From a bacterium (GTDB taxonomy: Bacteria; Actinomycetota; Thermoleophilia; Solirubrobacterales; 70-9): DNA of 5,966 nt. The translations under genes and the position numbers were made by a program. Numbering within the stretch: position 1 is the first letter of the stretch; every line of letters begins with the position of its first letter. Of the stretch, positions 1-4,708 are shown in pieces. The stretch is taken from NCBI GenBank assembly GCA_002919115.1, contig PKER01000012.1:1-5966 (forward strand). The letters are read 5' to 3'. The notes under the pieces were generated by a model, which did no database searches, was not told the origin of the DNA, and was given only the letters and a program-made list of their open reading frames with translations.

Positions 1-294
1 GGCGCGCAGCCGCGGCAGCGAGTTGCGCGACGTGAGCACCGCGTGCGCCTCGGCGTCGCAGGCGCGCGCGAGCGCGGCGTGCCAGCGCGGCGGGCACTCC
101 TGGAGGAGGGCGACGTCCCACCGCAGGCTGTTCAGGACCAGCGCGAACTCGCGGAGCAGGTCGCGGTTGAGCTGCACGTGCGTGGCGTTGCGCTCGGGGA
201 TCCGCAAGAGGCGCGAGCGCCACGTAAACAGCGCCGGATCCGGCGGGAAGTCGCGCCCGTGGAACAGGTTCCACGTGATCACCGCGAGGGGCAC
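1..294 (-). CDS. Endonuclease/exonuclease/phosphatase (EEP) family protein, N-terminal part
   Basis: This is the first 98 codons of a leftward gene whose 3' end lies outside the window. Translation from GTG at 294 begins MPLAVITWNLFHGRDFPPD. The TWNLFHG segment (residues 7-13, with Asn9) matches the first metal-binding motif of the EEP (DNase I-like) fold. The segment WDVALLQE (59-66) supplies the second motif, with Glu66 as the expected Mg2+ ligand. The later catalytic His and Asp motifs are outside the window. Family members cut nucleic acids, phospholipids or phosphoesters with a divalent metal, and the substrate cannot be told from this fragment. GTG 294 is preferred because the fold's first strand starts immediately after it; GTG at 282 would cut into that strand. 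No strong ribosome binding site is visible. The gene is divergent from argF with 43 bases between the starts. I am confident of the family and cannot assign a specific function. Confidence 0.82.
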   Translation of the reverse strand, partial: MPLAVITWNLFHGRDFPPDPALFTWRSRLLRIPERNATHVQLNRDLLREFALVLNSLRWDVALLQECPPRWHAALARACDAEAHAVLTSRNSLPRLRA

Positions 295-337
295 AATCCG
301 AAAGTGAACCCGAGATCCGTAAGATGGCGCGCTTCCG
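295..337. promoter_or_regulatory. Short divergent intergenic region with possible argF promoter
   Basis: Only 43 bases separate the divergent EEP and argF start codons, so both promoters must lie here or overlap the coding ends. TAAGAT at 320-325 fits the TAnnnT pattern of an actinobacterial -10 box for argF. Transcription would then start only a few bases before ATG 338, giving a nearly leaderless message, consistent with the lack of a good Shine-Dalgarno sequence. I see no convincing -35 box and no arginine-repressor-like palindrome. Confidence 0.3.
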
Positions 338-1234
338 ATGGCTGTTGATCTTCAGGGCAAGGACTTTCTGACAGGCGAGGAGCTCGACCGGGCGACGCTC
401 GAGGCGCTGCTCGACCGCGCGGCCGAGCTCAAGGCCGGGCGCGCCGAGGGCGCGGGCGCCGGGGCGCTCGGCGGGCGGACCGTGGCGCTCTTCTTCGAGC
501 GCCCGTCGACGCGCACGCGGGTCTCGTTCCAGGTGGGCGTGAGCGAGCTCGGCGGGAACCCGCTGCCGCTGCGCGGGGACGAGCTGCAGCTCGGGCGCGG
601 CGAGTCGATCGGCGACACGGGGCGCGTGCTCTCGCGCTACGTGCACGCGATCGTGATCCGCTCGGGCTCGCACGAGAGCGTGGAGCTGCTCGCGGAGGCG
701 GCGGACGTGCCCGTGGTCAACGCGCTCACGCCGGCCCATCACCCGTGCCAGGCGCTCGCGGACCTGCTCACGCTGCGCGAGCGGCTCGGCTCGCTGGAGG
801 GGCTGCGGATCGCGTACGTGGGCGACGGGAACAACGTGGCGCGGTCGCTCGCGATCCTCGGGCGGACCGCGGGGGCCGAGGTCGTGGTCGCGGCGCCCGA
901 GGGGTACCGGCTCGAGGACGGGCTCGCGAGCGAGCAGACCGGCGACCCGCGCGCCGCGGCGGAGGGCGCCGACGCGCTCTACACGGACGTGTGGGTGAGC
1001 ATGGGCGACGAGGAGGAGGCGCAGGCGCGGCGCGAGGCGCTCGCGCCCTACCAGCTCAACGAGGCGCTGCTCGACGTCGCGAGCGAGCGCGCGGTCGTGC
1101 TGCACTGCCTGCCCGCGCACCCCGGCGAGGAGATCACGCCGGGCGCGCTCTACGGCGAGCGCTCGGCCGTGTGGGACCAGGCGGAGAACCGCCTGCACGC
1201 CCAGAAGGCGCTGCTCGAGGCGCTCGTCCCGTAG
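338..1234 (+). CDS. argF: Ornithine carbamoyltransferase
   Basis: This enzyme transfers the carbamoyl group of carbamoyl phosphate to ornithine, making citrulline in the cytoplasmic arginine pathway. The 298-residue length is normal for the family. The carbamoyl phosphate site is FERPSTRTR (residues 53-61). HPCQ is at 135-138, the ornithine-side motif GDGNN at 162-166, DVWVSMG at 217-223, and the catalytic-loop HCLPAHPGEE at 256-265. SMG together with HCLP separates it from aspartate carbamoyltransferase, and the motif spelling favours ornithine over N-acetylornithine. The start is well fixed: an in-frame TAA at 320-322 blocks extension, and ATG 338 leads straight into the conserved N-terminal DFLTGEEL. 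No other arginine gene is in the window, so it sits apart from the usual arg cluster here. A weak hairpin (1253-1267) follows the stop. The orthologue name argF is used for the biosynthetic enzyme; a catabolic role (arcB) cannot be excluded from sequence alone, but there are no arc neighbours. Confidence 0.96.
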   Translation: MAVDLQGKDFLTGEELDRATLEALLDRAAELKAGRAEGAGAGALGGRTVALFFERPSTRTRVSFQVGVSELGGNPLPLRGDELQLGRGESIGDTGRVLSRYVHAIVIRSGSHESVELLAEAADVPVVNALTPAHHPCQALADLLTLRERLGSLEGLRIAYVGDGNNVARSLAILGRTAGAEVVVAAPEGYRLEDGLASEQTGDPRAAAEGADALYTDVWVSMGDEEEAQARREALAPYQLNEALLDVASERAVVLHCLPAHPGEEITPGALYGERSAVWDQAENRLHAQKALLEALVP

Positions 1235-1252
1235 GCGGGCGCCTCGACCGCA

Positions 1253-1267
1253 GGGCGAAAACCGCCC
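1253..1267 (+). terminator. Weak hairpin after argF, possible terminator
   Basis: GGGCG (1253-1257) and CGCCC (1263-1267) form a 5-bp stem around an AAAAC loop, starting 19 bases after the argF stop. A short TTT lies nearby (1275-1277) but not directly after the stem, so this is at best a poor intrinsic terminator. Confidence 0.22.
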
Positions 1268-1318
1268 CGCGAAGTTTCTGCCGCGCGTACATACAAACCG
1301 GGCCTCGGCGTCGGCACC

Positions 1319-1506
1319 CTGTGCTGCATGCACAGTCTCTCTGCACCCGACTCCTCCTTCCAACGTGCAGAGGCACATCGTGTGCGTTCCGTCGCGCGCG
1401 TGCCGGCCCTGACTCCTCCCCAGGGACACGTACCGCGCGGCGGCCTGGCGTCAGTGAGGCGGAATCGCGGCGTGCCTGCACCTCGCGTCGCGATTCCGCC
1501 GACGCC
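1319..1506 (+). ncRNA. Candidate structured RNA: hairpin series with repeated CU-rich loops
   Basis: The gap after argF contains five exact inverted repeats in a row: CTGTGC/GCACAG at 1319-1335, CTCTGCAC/GTGCAGAG at 1339-1372, GCACA/TGTGC at 1373-1385, CCCTG/CAGGG at 1407-1425, and a longer bulged stem at 1447-1506. The sequence GACTCCTCC occurs twice (1349-1357 and 1411-1419). The first copy is entirely in the loop of the second hairpin; the other lies in the loop of the fourth except for its first G, which closes that stem. CCTCCTT at 1353-1359 equals the anti-Shine-Dalgarno core at the 16S rRNA 3' end, so on the + strand these loops could pair with ribosome binding sites. Known actinobacterial RNAs such as 6C RNA also display C-rich hairpin loops, but the six-C runs of 6C are absent. 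The lower GC content and poor codon usage before about 1490 argue against a protein. No clear promoter or U-tract is seen; TACATA at 1288-1293 is a weak -10 candidate. The strand and the RNA itself are inference. Confidence 0.3.
1447..1506. repeat. Long bulged inverted repeat
   Basis: GGCGTC (1447-1452), a 5-base bulge AGTGA, and GGCGGAATCGCG (1458-1469) pair with CGCGATTCCGCC (1489-1500) and GACGCC (1501-1506). This gives 18 base pairs, 12 of them continuous, around a 19-base loop. No T-run follows, so it is not a classical terminator. The bulge contains the GTG (1454) of the weak small ORF. It may be the last stem of the candidate structured RNA, a factor-dependent terminator, or a binding site; the sequence does not decide. 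Confidence 0.6.
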
Positions 1507-1657
1507 AAGGAGGCGTATCCGGTTCGCGGAGCCGCGCCTGCGCCGCGCCAGCCCCGTCGGGGTCGATCCCGACACCGACGCGCTGCTTCGGCGCGTGCGC
1601 AGCGCCCTCTCGGTGGCGGGGGGCCGGGGCACCGCGACCGCGGCCGCGCGCGCCTGA
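1454..1657 (+). CDS. Small hypothetical protein, 67 residues (doubtful)
   Basis: I do not recognise this ORF. From about 1490 onward the frame shows strong G/C preference at third positions and a balanced C-terminal segment, VGVDPDTDALLRRVRSAL. Upstream of that the codons look non-coding. The stop (1655-1657) lies 8 bases from the stop of the leftward HTH gene, a normal convergent arrangement. Weak points are an Arg-rich N-terminus, two adjacent rare AGG codons (1508-1513), no Shine-Dalgarno sequence before GTG 1454 or the in-frame GTG 1472, and a start codon inside a stable hairpin. It could be a real small protein, the remnant of a longer gene, or chance in GC-rich DNA. Confidence 0.28.
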   Translation: MRRNRGVPAPRVAIPPTPRRRIRFAEPRLRRASPVGVDPDTDALLRRVRSALSVAGGRGTATAAARA

Positions 1658-1665
1658 GCCTCCGG

Positions 1666-2373
1666 TCAGCCGAGCCAGCGCGGCTCGTCGAACCCCGCGT
1701 ACTCCTGGATAGCGCCGTAGATGTGCTGGACGATGGCGGTGCTGCGCGTGACCTTCACGGTGCAGACGCCGTAGGGGAGCTTGCGCTCGCGGAGTCCCCT
1801 GCTCGAGGCGGGCCGGTAGTCGAAGACCGACTTGCGGAGCTGGGCACGGGGCAGCCCGCACACCGCCAGCCAGTGCGCCTCGATCGCCTCGGCGTCGAGG
1901 TCGCCGTTCGTGTAGGCGTTGACGCGGATGGTGATCCGCTCGTCCGGGATGCGCAGCGACTCGCGCAGGAACCTGCAGAACGTGCGCACCATCGCGGGAT
2001 CCGAGTTGGCGAACGAGAGCTGGTTGCGATCCTTCGCTCCCTCCGCCCAGTACAGCATGCACCCGGCGAGGTGCAGCGGGTCGCCGTTGCGCGCCGCCGC
2101 GCGTCCCTCGGCCTGGGCGCGCTCACGGCGCCGGCGGCAGAGGGTCGACCAGGCTCCCGTGCGGCGGGCGACCGCCGCCGGCCCCCGATGGGCGGCGCGC
2201 AGCGCCCGCGCCTGCTCCTCGGTGAGCCGGATGTCCCGCACCCACGCGCTGGCCGTGGACGGCGAGACGCCGAGCGCCGCGGCGATGCTGCGGATCGAGG
2301 CGCCTCGGCGGCGAAGCTCGCGAGCGCGCGCCCGCAGGTGTGGCTTGCGCGGCGTGCCCGGACGTGGTGGCAT
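1666..2373 (-). CDS. Helix-turn-helix protein with LAGLIDADG-like C-terminal domain
   Basis: The 235-residue protein begins MPPRPGTPRK from ATG 2373. Residues 17-48 form a helix-turn-helix (AAALGVSPSTASAWVRDI) of the resolvase/Xre-like kind. A basic linker follows (about 60-97, including CRRRRERAQ). The second half looks like a single LAGLIDADG-type fold: GCMLYWAEG (103-111) has the packing helix with Glu110 and Gly111 where LAGLIDADG enzymes carry the metal-binding acid and Gly. It is followed by the FANSDPAMVRTFCRFL segment (121-136) and alternating strands to the C-terminus. I recall similar HTH plus YWGEG proteins, all uncharacterised, in several bacteria and archaea. It could be a DNA-binding regulator, as WhiA is a LAGLIDADG-derived regulator with the reverse domain order, or a homing-type nuclease. 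The frame stays open to a GTG at 2451, but that lies inside tRNA-Glu, so the ATG at 2373 is chosen. No Shine-Dalgarno sequence is seen. Codon usage matches the neighbours, so there is no sign of recent transfer. Confidence 0.82.
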   Translation of the reverse strand: MPPRPGTPRKPHLRARARELRRRGASIRSIAAALGVSPSTASAWVRDIRLTEEQARALRAAHRGPAAVARRTGAWSTLCRRRRERAQAEGRAAARNGDPLHLAGCMLYWAEGAKDRNQLSFANSDPAMVRTFCRFLRESLRIPDERITIRVNAYTNGDLDAEAIEAHWLAVCGLPRAQLRKSVFDYRPASSRGLRERKLPYGVCTVKVTRSTAIVQHIYGAIQEYAGFDEPRWLG

Positions 2374-2388
2374 CAACGCATACAGGGA

Positions 2389-2417
2389 TGGGCAGCGCTG
2401 GGTTCGCCCCCTAGACT
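2389..2417 (+). promoter_or_regulatory. Probable tRNA-Glu promoter
   Basis: TGGGCA (2389-2394, four of six to TTGACA) and TAGACT (2412-2417, TAnnnT) are separated by 17 bases. The -10 box ends 9 bases before the first base of the mature tRNA, placing transcription start within a few bases of it. The region is shared with the start of the divergent HTH gene. Confidence 0.45.
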
Positions 2418-2426
2418 CCGCCGCAG

Positions 2427-2499
2427 GGCCCCGTGGTGTAAGGGTTAGCACGCCGCCCTTTCAAGGCGGAAGAGCCGGGTTCGAATCCCGTCGGGGCTG
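2427..2499 (+). tRNA. tRNA-Glu (anticodon TTC)
   Basis: A full cloverleaf can be drawn. The acceptor is GGCCCCG (2427-2433) with CGGGGCT (2492-2498), first pair G-U. The D stem is GTGT/GCAC (2436-2439, 2448-2451). The anticodon stem CCGCC/GGCGG (2453-2457, 2465-2469) carries loop CTTTCAA with anticodon TTC at 2460-2462. The T arm CCGGG-TTCGAAT-CCCGT (2475-2491) has one mismatched pair at its base. The discriminator is G2499 and no CCA is encoded. It reads GAA and, by wobble, GAG codons. lgt starts 38 bases downstream with no clear terminator between, so read-through into lgt is possible. Confidence 0.97.
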
Positions 2500-2537
2500 C
2501 TTCCCAGGGCCCGATCCCAAAACCTCAAAGCGTCGCG

Positions 2538-3326
2538 ATGCAACCAGAAATCGAGATCGGCCCGCTCACCCTCCAGACCTTCGGGATCTGCATGGCGCTC
2601 GGGTTCGTCGCCGCCGGCGCGATCGCGGCGAAGCGCCTGACCGAGCTCGGCAAGCCCGCCGACTGGGCCTACGAGATGCTCTTCGCCGCCCTGATCGGCG
2701 GCCTCGTCGGCGCCCGCATCGACTACCTGATCCAGCACTGGTCGGAGGTCAGCGACGATGTGCTCGGCAACCTGTTCTCCGGGACCGGCCTGGTCTGGTT
2801 CGGCGGCGCCATCGGCGGCGCGGTCGCCGTGCTCGCCTGGGGCGCCTGGCGGGGCTTCTTCAACTGGACGCTCACCGACGTCGCCGCCGTGCCCCTCGCC
2901 GCCGGCTACGCGATCGGGCGGATCGGCTGCCAGCTCTCCGGCGACGGTGACTACGGGATCCCATGGGACGGCCCGTGGGCCATGGCCTACCCGAACGGCG
3001 CCGTGCCCACCGACGTGCCCGTCCACCCGACGCCGATCTACGAGACGCTCGCCGTCGGCCTGCTCGCGTACGCGCTCTGGCGCGCCCGCCACCGCCTCGC
3101 CCCGGGCATGCTCTTCGCCTTCTACCTGGTCGGTACCGGCGCCGAGCGCTTCCTGATCGAGCTCATCCGCCGCAACGACGAGGTCCTCCTCGGGCTCACC
3201 CAGCCGCAGGTGATCAGCCTCGTGATGGTCGTCGCGGGCGGCGCCTGGATCATCGCCCGCGCCCGCCGGGGCGAGCTGCTCAAGGAACCCGGGGCCGAGC
3301 CCGAGGCTGCGCCCGCCCGCTCTTGA
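2538..3326 (+). CDS. lgt: Prolipoprotein diacylglyceryl transferase, divergent Lgt branch
   Basis: Lgt transfers diacylglycerol from phosphatidylglycerol to the lipobox cysteine of prolipoproteins, the first step of lipoprotein maturation in the cytoplasmic membrane. The 262-residue protein shows about seven hydrophobic segments and the family landmarks in order: IGPLTLQTFG (7-16), GGLVGARIDY (54-63), GLVWFGGAIGG (84-94), GRIG (127-130), HPTPIYE (163-169) and RFLIELIRR (204-212). By alignment from memory to the E. coli enzyme, Arg143 is kept as Arg128, Arg239 as Arg204 and Glu243 as Glu208. Tyr26 is Phe15, His103 is Phe88, Asn146 is Cys131 and Glu151 is Asp136. The GRIGCxxSGDGDYG form marks a branch I recall from Bacteroidetes and some actinobacteria, so it is more likely a functional variant than a decayed gene. 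ATG 2538 immediately precedes the conserved N-terminus; no Shine-Dalgarno sequence is visible. The stop overlaps the next start (TTGA), so the two are probably translated from one message. Confidence 0.88.
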   Translation: MQPEIEIGPLTLQTFGICMALGFVAAGAIAAKRLTELGKPADWAYEMLFAALIGGLVGARIDYLIQHWSEVSDDVLGNLFSGTGLVWFGGAIGGAVAVLAWGAWRGFFNWTLTDVAAVPLAAGYAIGRIGCQLSGDGDYGIPWDGPWAMAYPNGAVPTDVPVHPTPIYETLAVGLLAYALWRARHRLAPGMLFAFYLVGTGAERFLIELIRRNDEVLLGLTQPQVISLVMVVAGGAWIIARARRGELLKEPGAEPEAAPARS

Positions 3327-3769
3327 GGGGCCGGCTCGCCATCGTCGCGGCCGCCGCGACCCTCCTCGTCGCGATGGTCGTCGTCGGCACGCAGCTCGGC
3401 GGGACCAAGAGCGAGGGCAGCGCGGAGGACCCCTGCGTGCGCGCCTGGAACAGCGACCCGGTCGCCCGCCAGGACGGCGTCCACGCCTACAAGGTGCACC
3501 GCTACCGCGCCACCCTCGTCACCCGCGTCGACGCCGAGGCCACCCTGCTCGAGCCGGGCTCAGCGCAGGGGCGCTGCGCCGTCGTCTTCGCCTCCCCCCG
3601 CCCCGACCAGGAGCTCGACTTCGGCGTCCGCGTCTACGAGCAGGGCCGCTGGGCGGGCCTCGGCCTGGTCGACGGCCTCACGATCGACGAGATCGGCGAC
3701 ATGCAGCGCGAGGCGATGTCGCGCGTGAACGCGACGCTGCACCCCGACGGCACCCTCGTGCACAACTGA
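3323..3769 (+). CDS. Small membrane-anchored or secreted protein coupled to lgt
   Basis: I do not recognise the family. From TTG 3323 the product is 148 residues: a short basic start (MRGR), a hydrophobic stretch at about 5-23 acting as signal peptide or membrane anchor, and a polar domain expected outside the cytoplasm. Two cysteines (38 and 85) in that domain could form a disulfide; PCVRAWN (37-43) and GRCAVVF (83-89) surround them. There is no cysteine near the end of the hydrophobic stretch, so despite lying beside lgt it is not itself a lipoprotein. TTG 3323 is chosen because it overlaps the lgt stop (TTGA), implying translational coupling, and because the first internal ATG (3374) would remove most of the hydrophobic segment. 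Third-position G/C bias supports coding. Its end is one base from the end of the convergent SDR gene. The function is unknown. Confidence 0.75.
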   Translation: MRGRLAIVAAAATLLVAMVVVGTQLGGTKSEGSAEDPCVRAWNSDPVARQDGVHAYKVHRYRATLVTRVDAEATLLEPGSAQGRCAVVFASPRPDQELDFGVRVYEQGRWAGLGLVDGLTIDEIGDMQREAMSRVNATLHPDGTLVHN

Positions 3770-3770
3770 C

Positions 3771-4526
3771 TCAGGTCGACGCGAGCAGCCCGCCGTCGAG
3801 CGGGATCACGGCGCCGGTCAGGTACGCGGCGCGCTCCGAGCACAGGAACGCGACCAGGTCCCCGTACTCCTCCGGCTCGCCGAGCCGGCCCGCGGGGACG
3901 ATCTCGCTGGCCACGCGCCGCGCCTCCTCCATCGACCCGTGCACGGCGGCGAGCCGCTCCGTCGCGAACTTCCCGGTGGCCACGGTGTTGACCGTGACCC
4001 CGTCGCGCGCCACCGCGCGCGCCAGCACCTTGAAGTACCCGACCGTCGCCAGGCGGTGGACGCTGGAGAGCGCCAGGTGGTCGATCACCTCCTCGGTGGA
4101 GGAGGAGCCCACGTTGACGATCCGCCCCCAGCGGCGCTCGCGCATGCCCGGCAGCGCGGCCTCGATCAGGGCGCGCGGCGCGAGCACGAGCTCCCGGTAG
4201 GCCTCCTCCCACGCCTCTTGGCCGTGCGCGAACACGTCCCCGGCGGGCGGGCCGCCGGTGTTGGTGACGAGCACATCGACCGGCGCACCGAAGCGCTCGG
4301 CCACCAGGCCCGGCAGGCGCGCGAGCCCGTCGAGGTCCGCGCTGTCCGCGGCGAAACCTGCGAGCTCGCCTGGGATCTCCCGCGCGGCCTGCTCGGCGCG
4401 CTCGAGCGAGCGGCTCGTCACCGCGACCCGCGCGCCCTCGCGCGCCAGCGCCGCCGCGATCCCGCGGCCGATGCCCTTGCTCGCGCCCATGACGAGCGCC
4501 ACGCGGCCTTCCAGTCCCAGATCCAC
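3771..4526 (-). CDS. Atypical short-chain dehydrogenase/reductase (SDR), catalytic Tyr and Lys replaced
   Basis: The 251-residue Rossmann-fold protein resembles 3-oxoacyl-ACP reductase (FabG). The cofactor loop GASKGIG is at 14-20, TSRS (37-40) follows strand 2, and NTGGPPAG (89-96) stands where FabG has NNAG. The catalytic Ser region is NVGSSST (138-144) and the C-terminal PLDGG is at 242-246. Aligned with YxxxK of classical SDRs, residues 154-158 read SSVHR, so the catalytic Tyr is Ser154 and the Lys is Arg158. The NTGGP motif with a missing Tyr/Lys is typical, from memory, of the BKR_like_SDR_like group (cd05344), described as lacking a perfect catalytic tetrad. The reaction and substrate are therefore unknown, and FabG activity should not be assumed. 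GTG 4526 is the only sensible in-frame start; a better-spaced AAAGG/ATG pair (ATG at 4536) is out of frame. The gene converges on the small exported-protein gene with a one-base gap and diverges from tRNA-Val. Confidence 0.9.
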   Translation of the reverse strand: MDLGLEGRVALVMGASKGIGRGIAAALAREGARVAVTSRSLERAEQAAREIPGELAGFAADSADLDGLARLPGLVAERFGAPVDVLVTNTGGPPAGDVFAHGQEAWEEAYRELVLAPRALIEAALPGMRERRWGRIVNVGSSSTEEVIDHLALSSVHRLATVGYFKVLARAVARDGVTVNTVATGKFATERLAAVHGSMEEARRVASEIVPAGRLGEPEEYGDLVAFLCSERAAYLTGAVIPLDGGLLAST

Positions 4527-4575
4527 GGCGAGCCATTCTCGCGCCTTTCCCCGCCGGGCGGCAGTCCGATTCCCG

Positions 4576-4581
4576 CATAAT
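4576..4581 (+). promoter_or_regulatory. Probable -10 box of tRNA-Val
   Basis: CATAAT matches TATAAT at five of six bases and lies only 6 bases before the mature 5' end of the tRNA, so transcription probably starts at or next to that end. The expected -35 position (about 4552-4558) is GC-rich and does not resemble TTGACA. Confidence 0.4.
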
Positions 4582-4587
4582 CACCCC

Positions 4588-4660
4588 GGGCGGTTAGCTC
4601 AGTTGGGAGAGCACTCGCCTTACAAGCGAGAGGTCGTCGGTTCGAGCCCGGCACCGCCCA
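4588..4660 (+). tRNA. tRNA-Val (anticodon TAC)
   Basis: The cloverleaf is complete. The acceptor GGGCGGT/ACCGCCC (4588-4594, 4653-4659) is fully paired. The D arm is GCTC-AGTTGGGA-GAGC (4597-4612). The anticodon stem CTCGC/GCGAG (4614-4618, 4626-4630) has loop CTTACAA and anticodon TAC at 4621-4623. The variable loop is AGGTC and the T arm GTCGG-TTCGAGC-CCGGC (4636-4652). The discriminator is A4660 and no CCA is encoded. It reads GTA and, by wobble, GTG valine codons. Confidence 0.97.
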
Positions 4661-4669
4661 TCCACCCCT

Positions 4670-4708
4670 GCCCGCACACGGGCTGCGGCGCGCTCGCGGG
4701 CGCGCCGC
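4670..4708 (+). terminator. Two back-to-back GC hairpins after tRNA-Val
   Basis: GCCCG/CGGGC (4670-4674, 4679-4683, loop CACA) is followed one base later by GCGGCGCG/CGCGCCGC (4685-4692, 4701-4708, loop CTCGCGGG), a perfect 8-bp stem. No T-run follows, which is common for terminators in very GC-rich actinobacteria. The pair probably ends the tRNA-Val transcript. The second stem directly abuts TACTAT (4709-4714). Confidence 0.42.

Noticed and set aside
1507..1513. Strong Shine-Dalgarno-like AAGGAGG
   Set aside because: No ATG, GTG or TTG follows at a suitable distance, so it does not start a gene.
1552..1561. Ten bases shared with the 3' part of tRNA-Glu, possible attachment-site copy
   Set aside because: Too short and too GC-rich to be meaningful; no integrase or second boundary is present.
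1556..1573. GTCGGG/CCCGAC hairpin
   Set aside because: Lies in the best coding-like part of the small ORF and encodes GVDPD; short GC dyads are expected there by chance.
745..2448. 567-codon open frame on the + strand
   Set aside because: It is Arg/Ala-rich low-quality translation lying across argF in another frame and antisense to the HTH gene, an artefact of few stop codons in GC-rich DNA.
2374..2451. N-terminal extension of the HTH gene to GTG 2451
   Set aside because: It would run through the tRNA-Glu promoter and into the tRNA itself; the added residues resemble no domain, and ATG 2373 gives a normal start just before the HTH.
4088..4107. CCTCC/GGAGG inverted repeat inside the SDR gene
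   Set aside because: It reflects Ser, Thr and Glu codons (SSSTEEV) and is probably only coding sequence.
3634..4584. Leftward open frame with ATG at 4536 and an AAAGG upstream
   Set aside because: The initiation signal looks better than that of the SDR GTG, but the frame has no recognisable protein content, while the SDR frame carries all family motifs.
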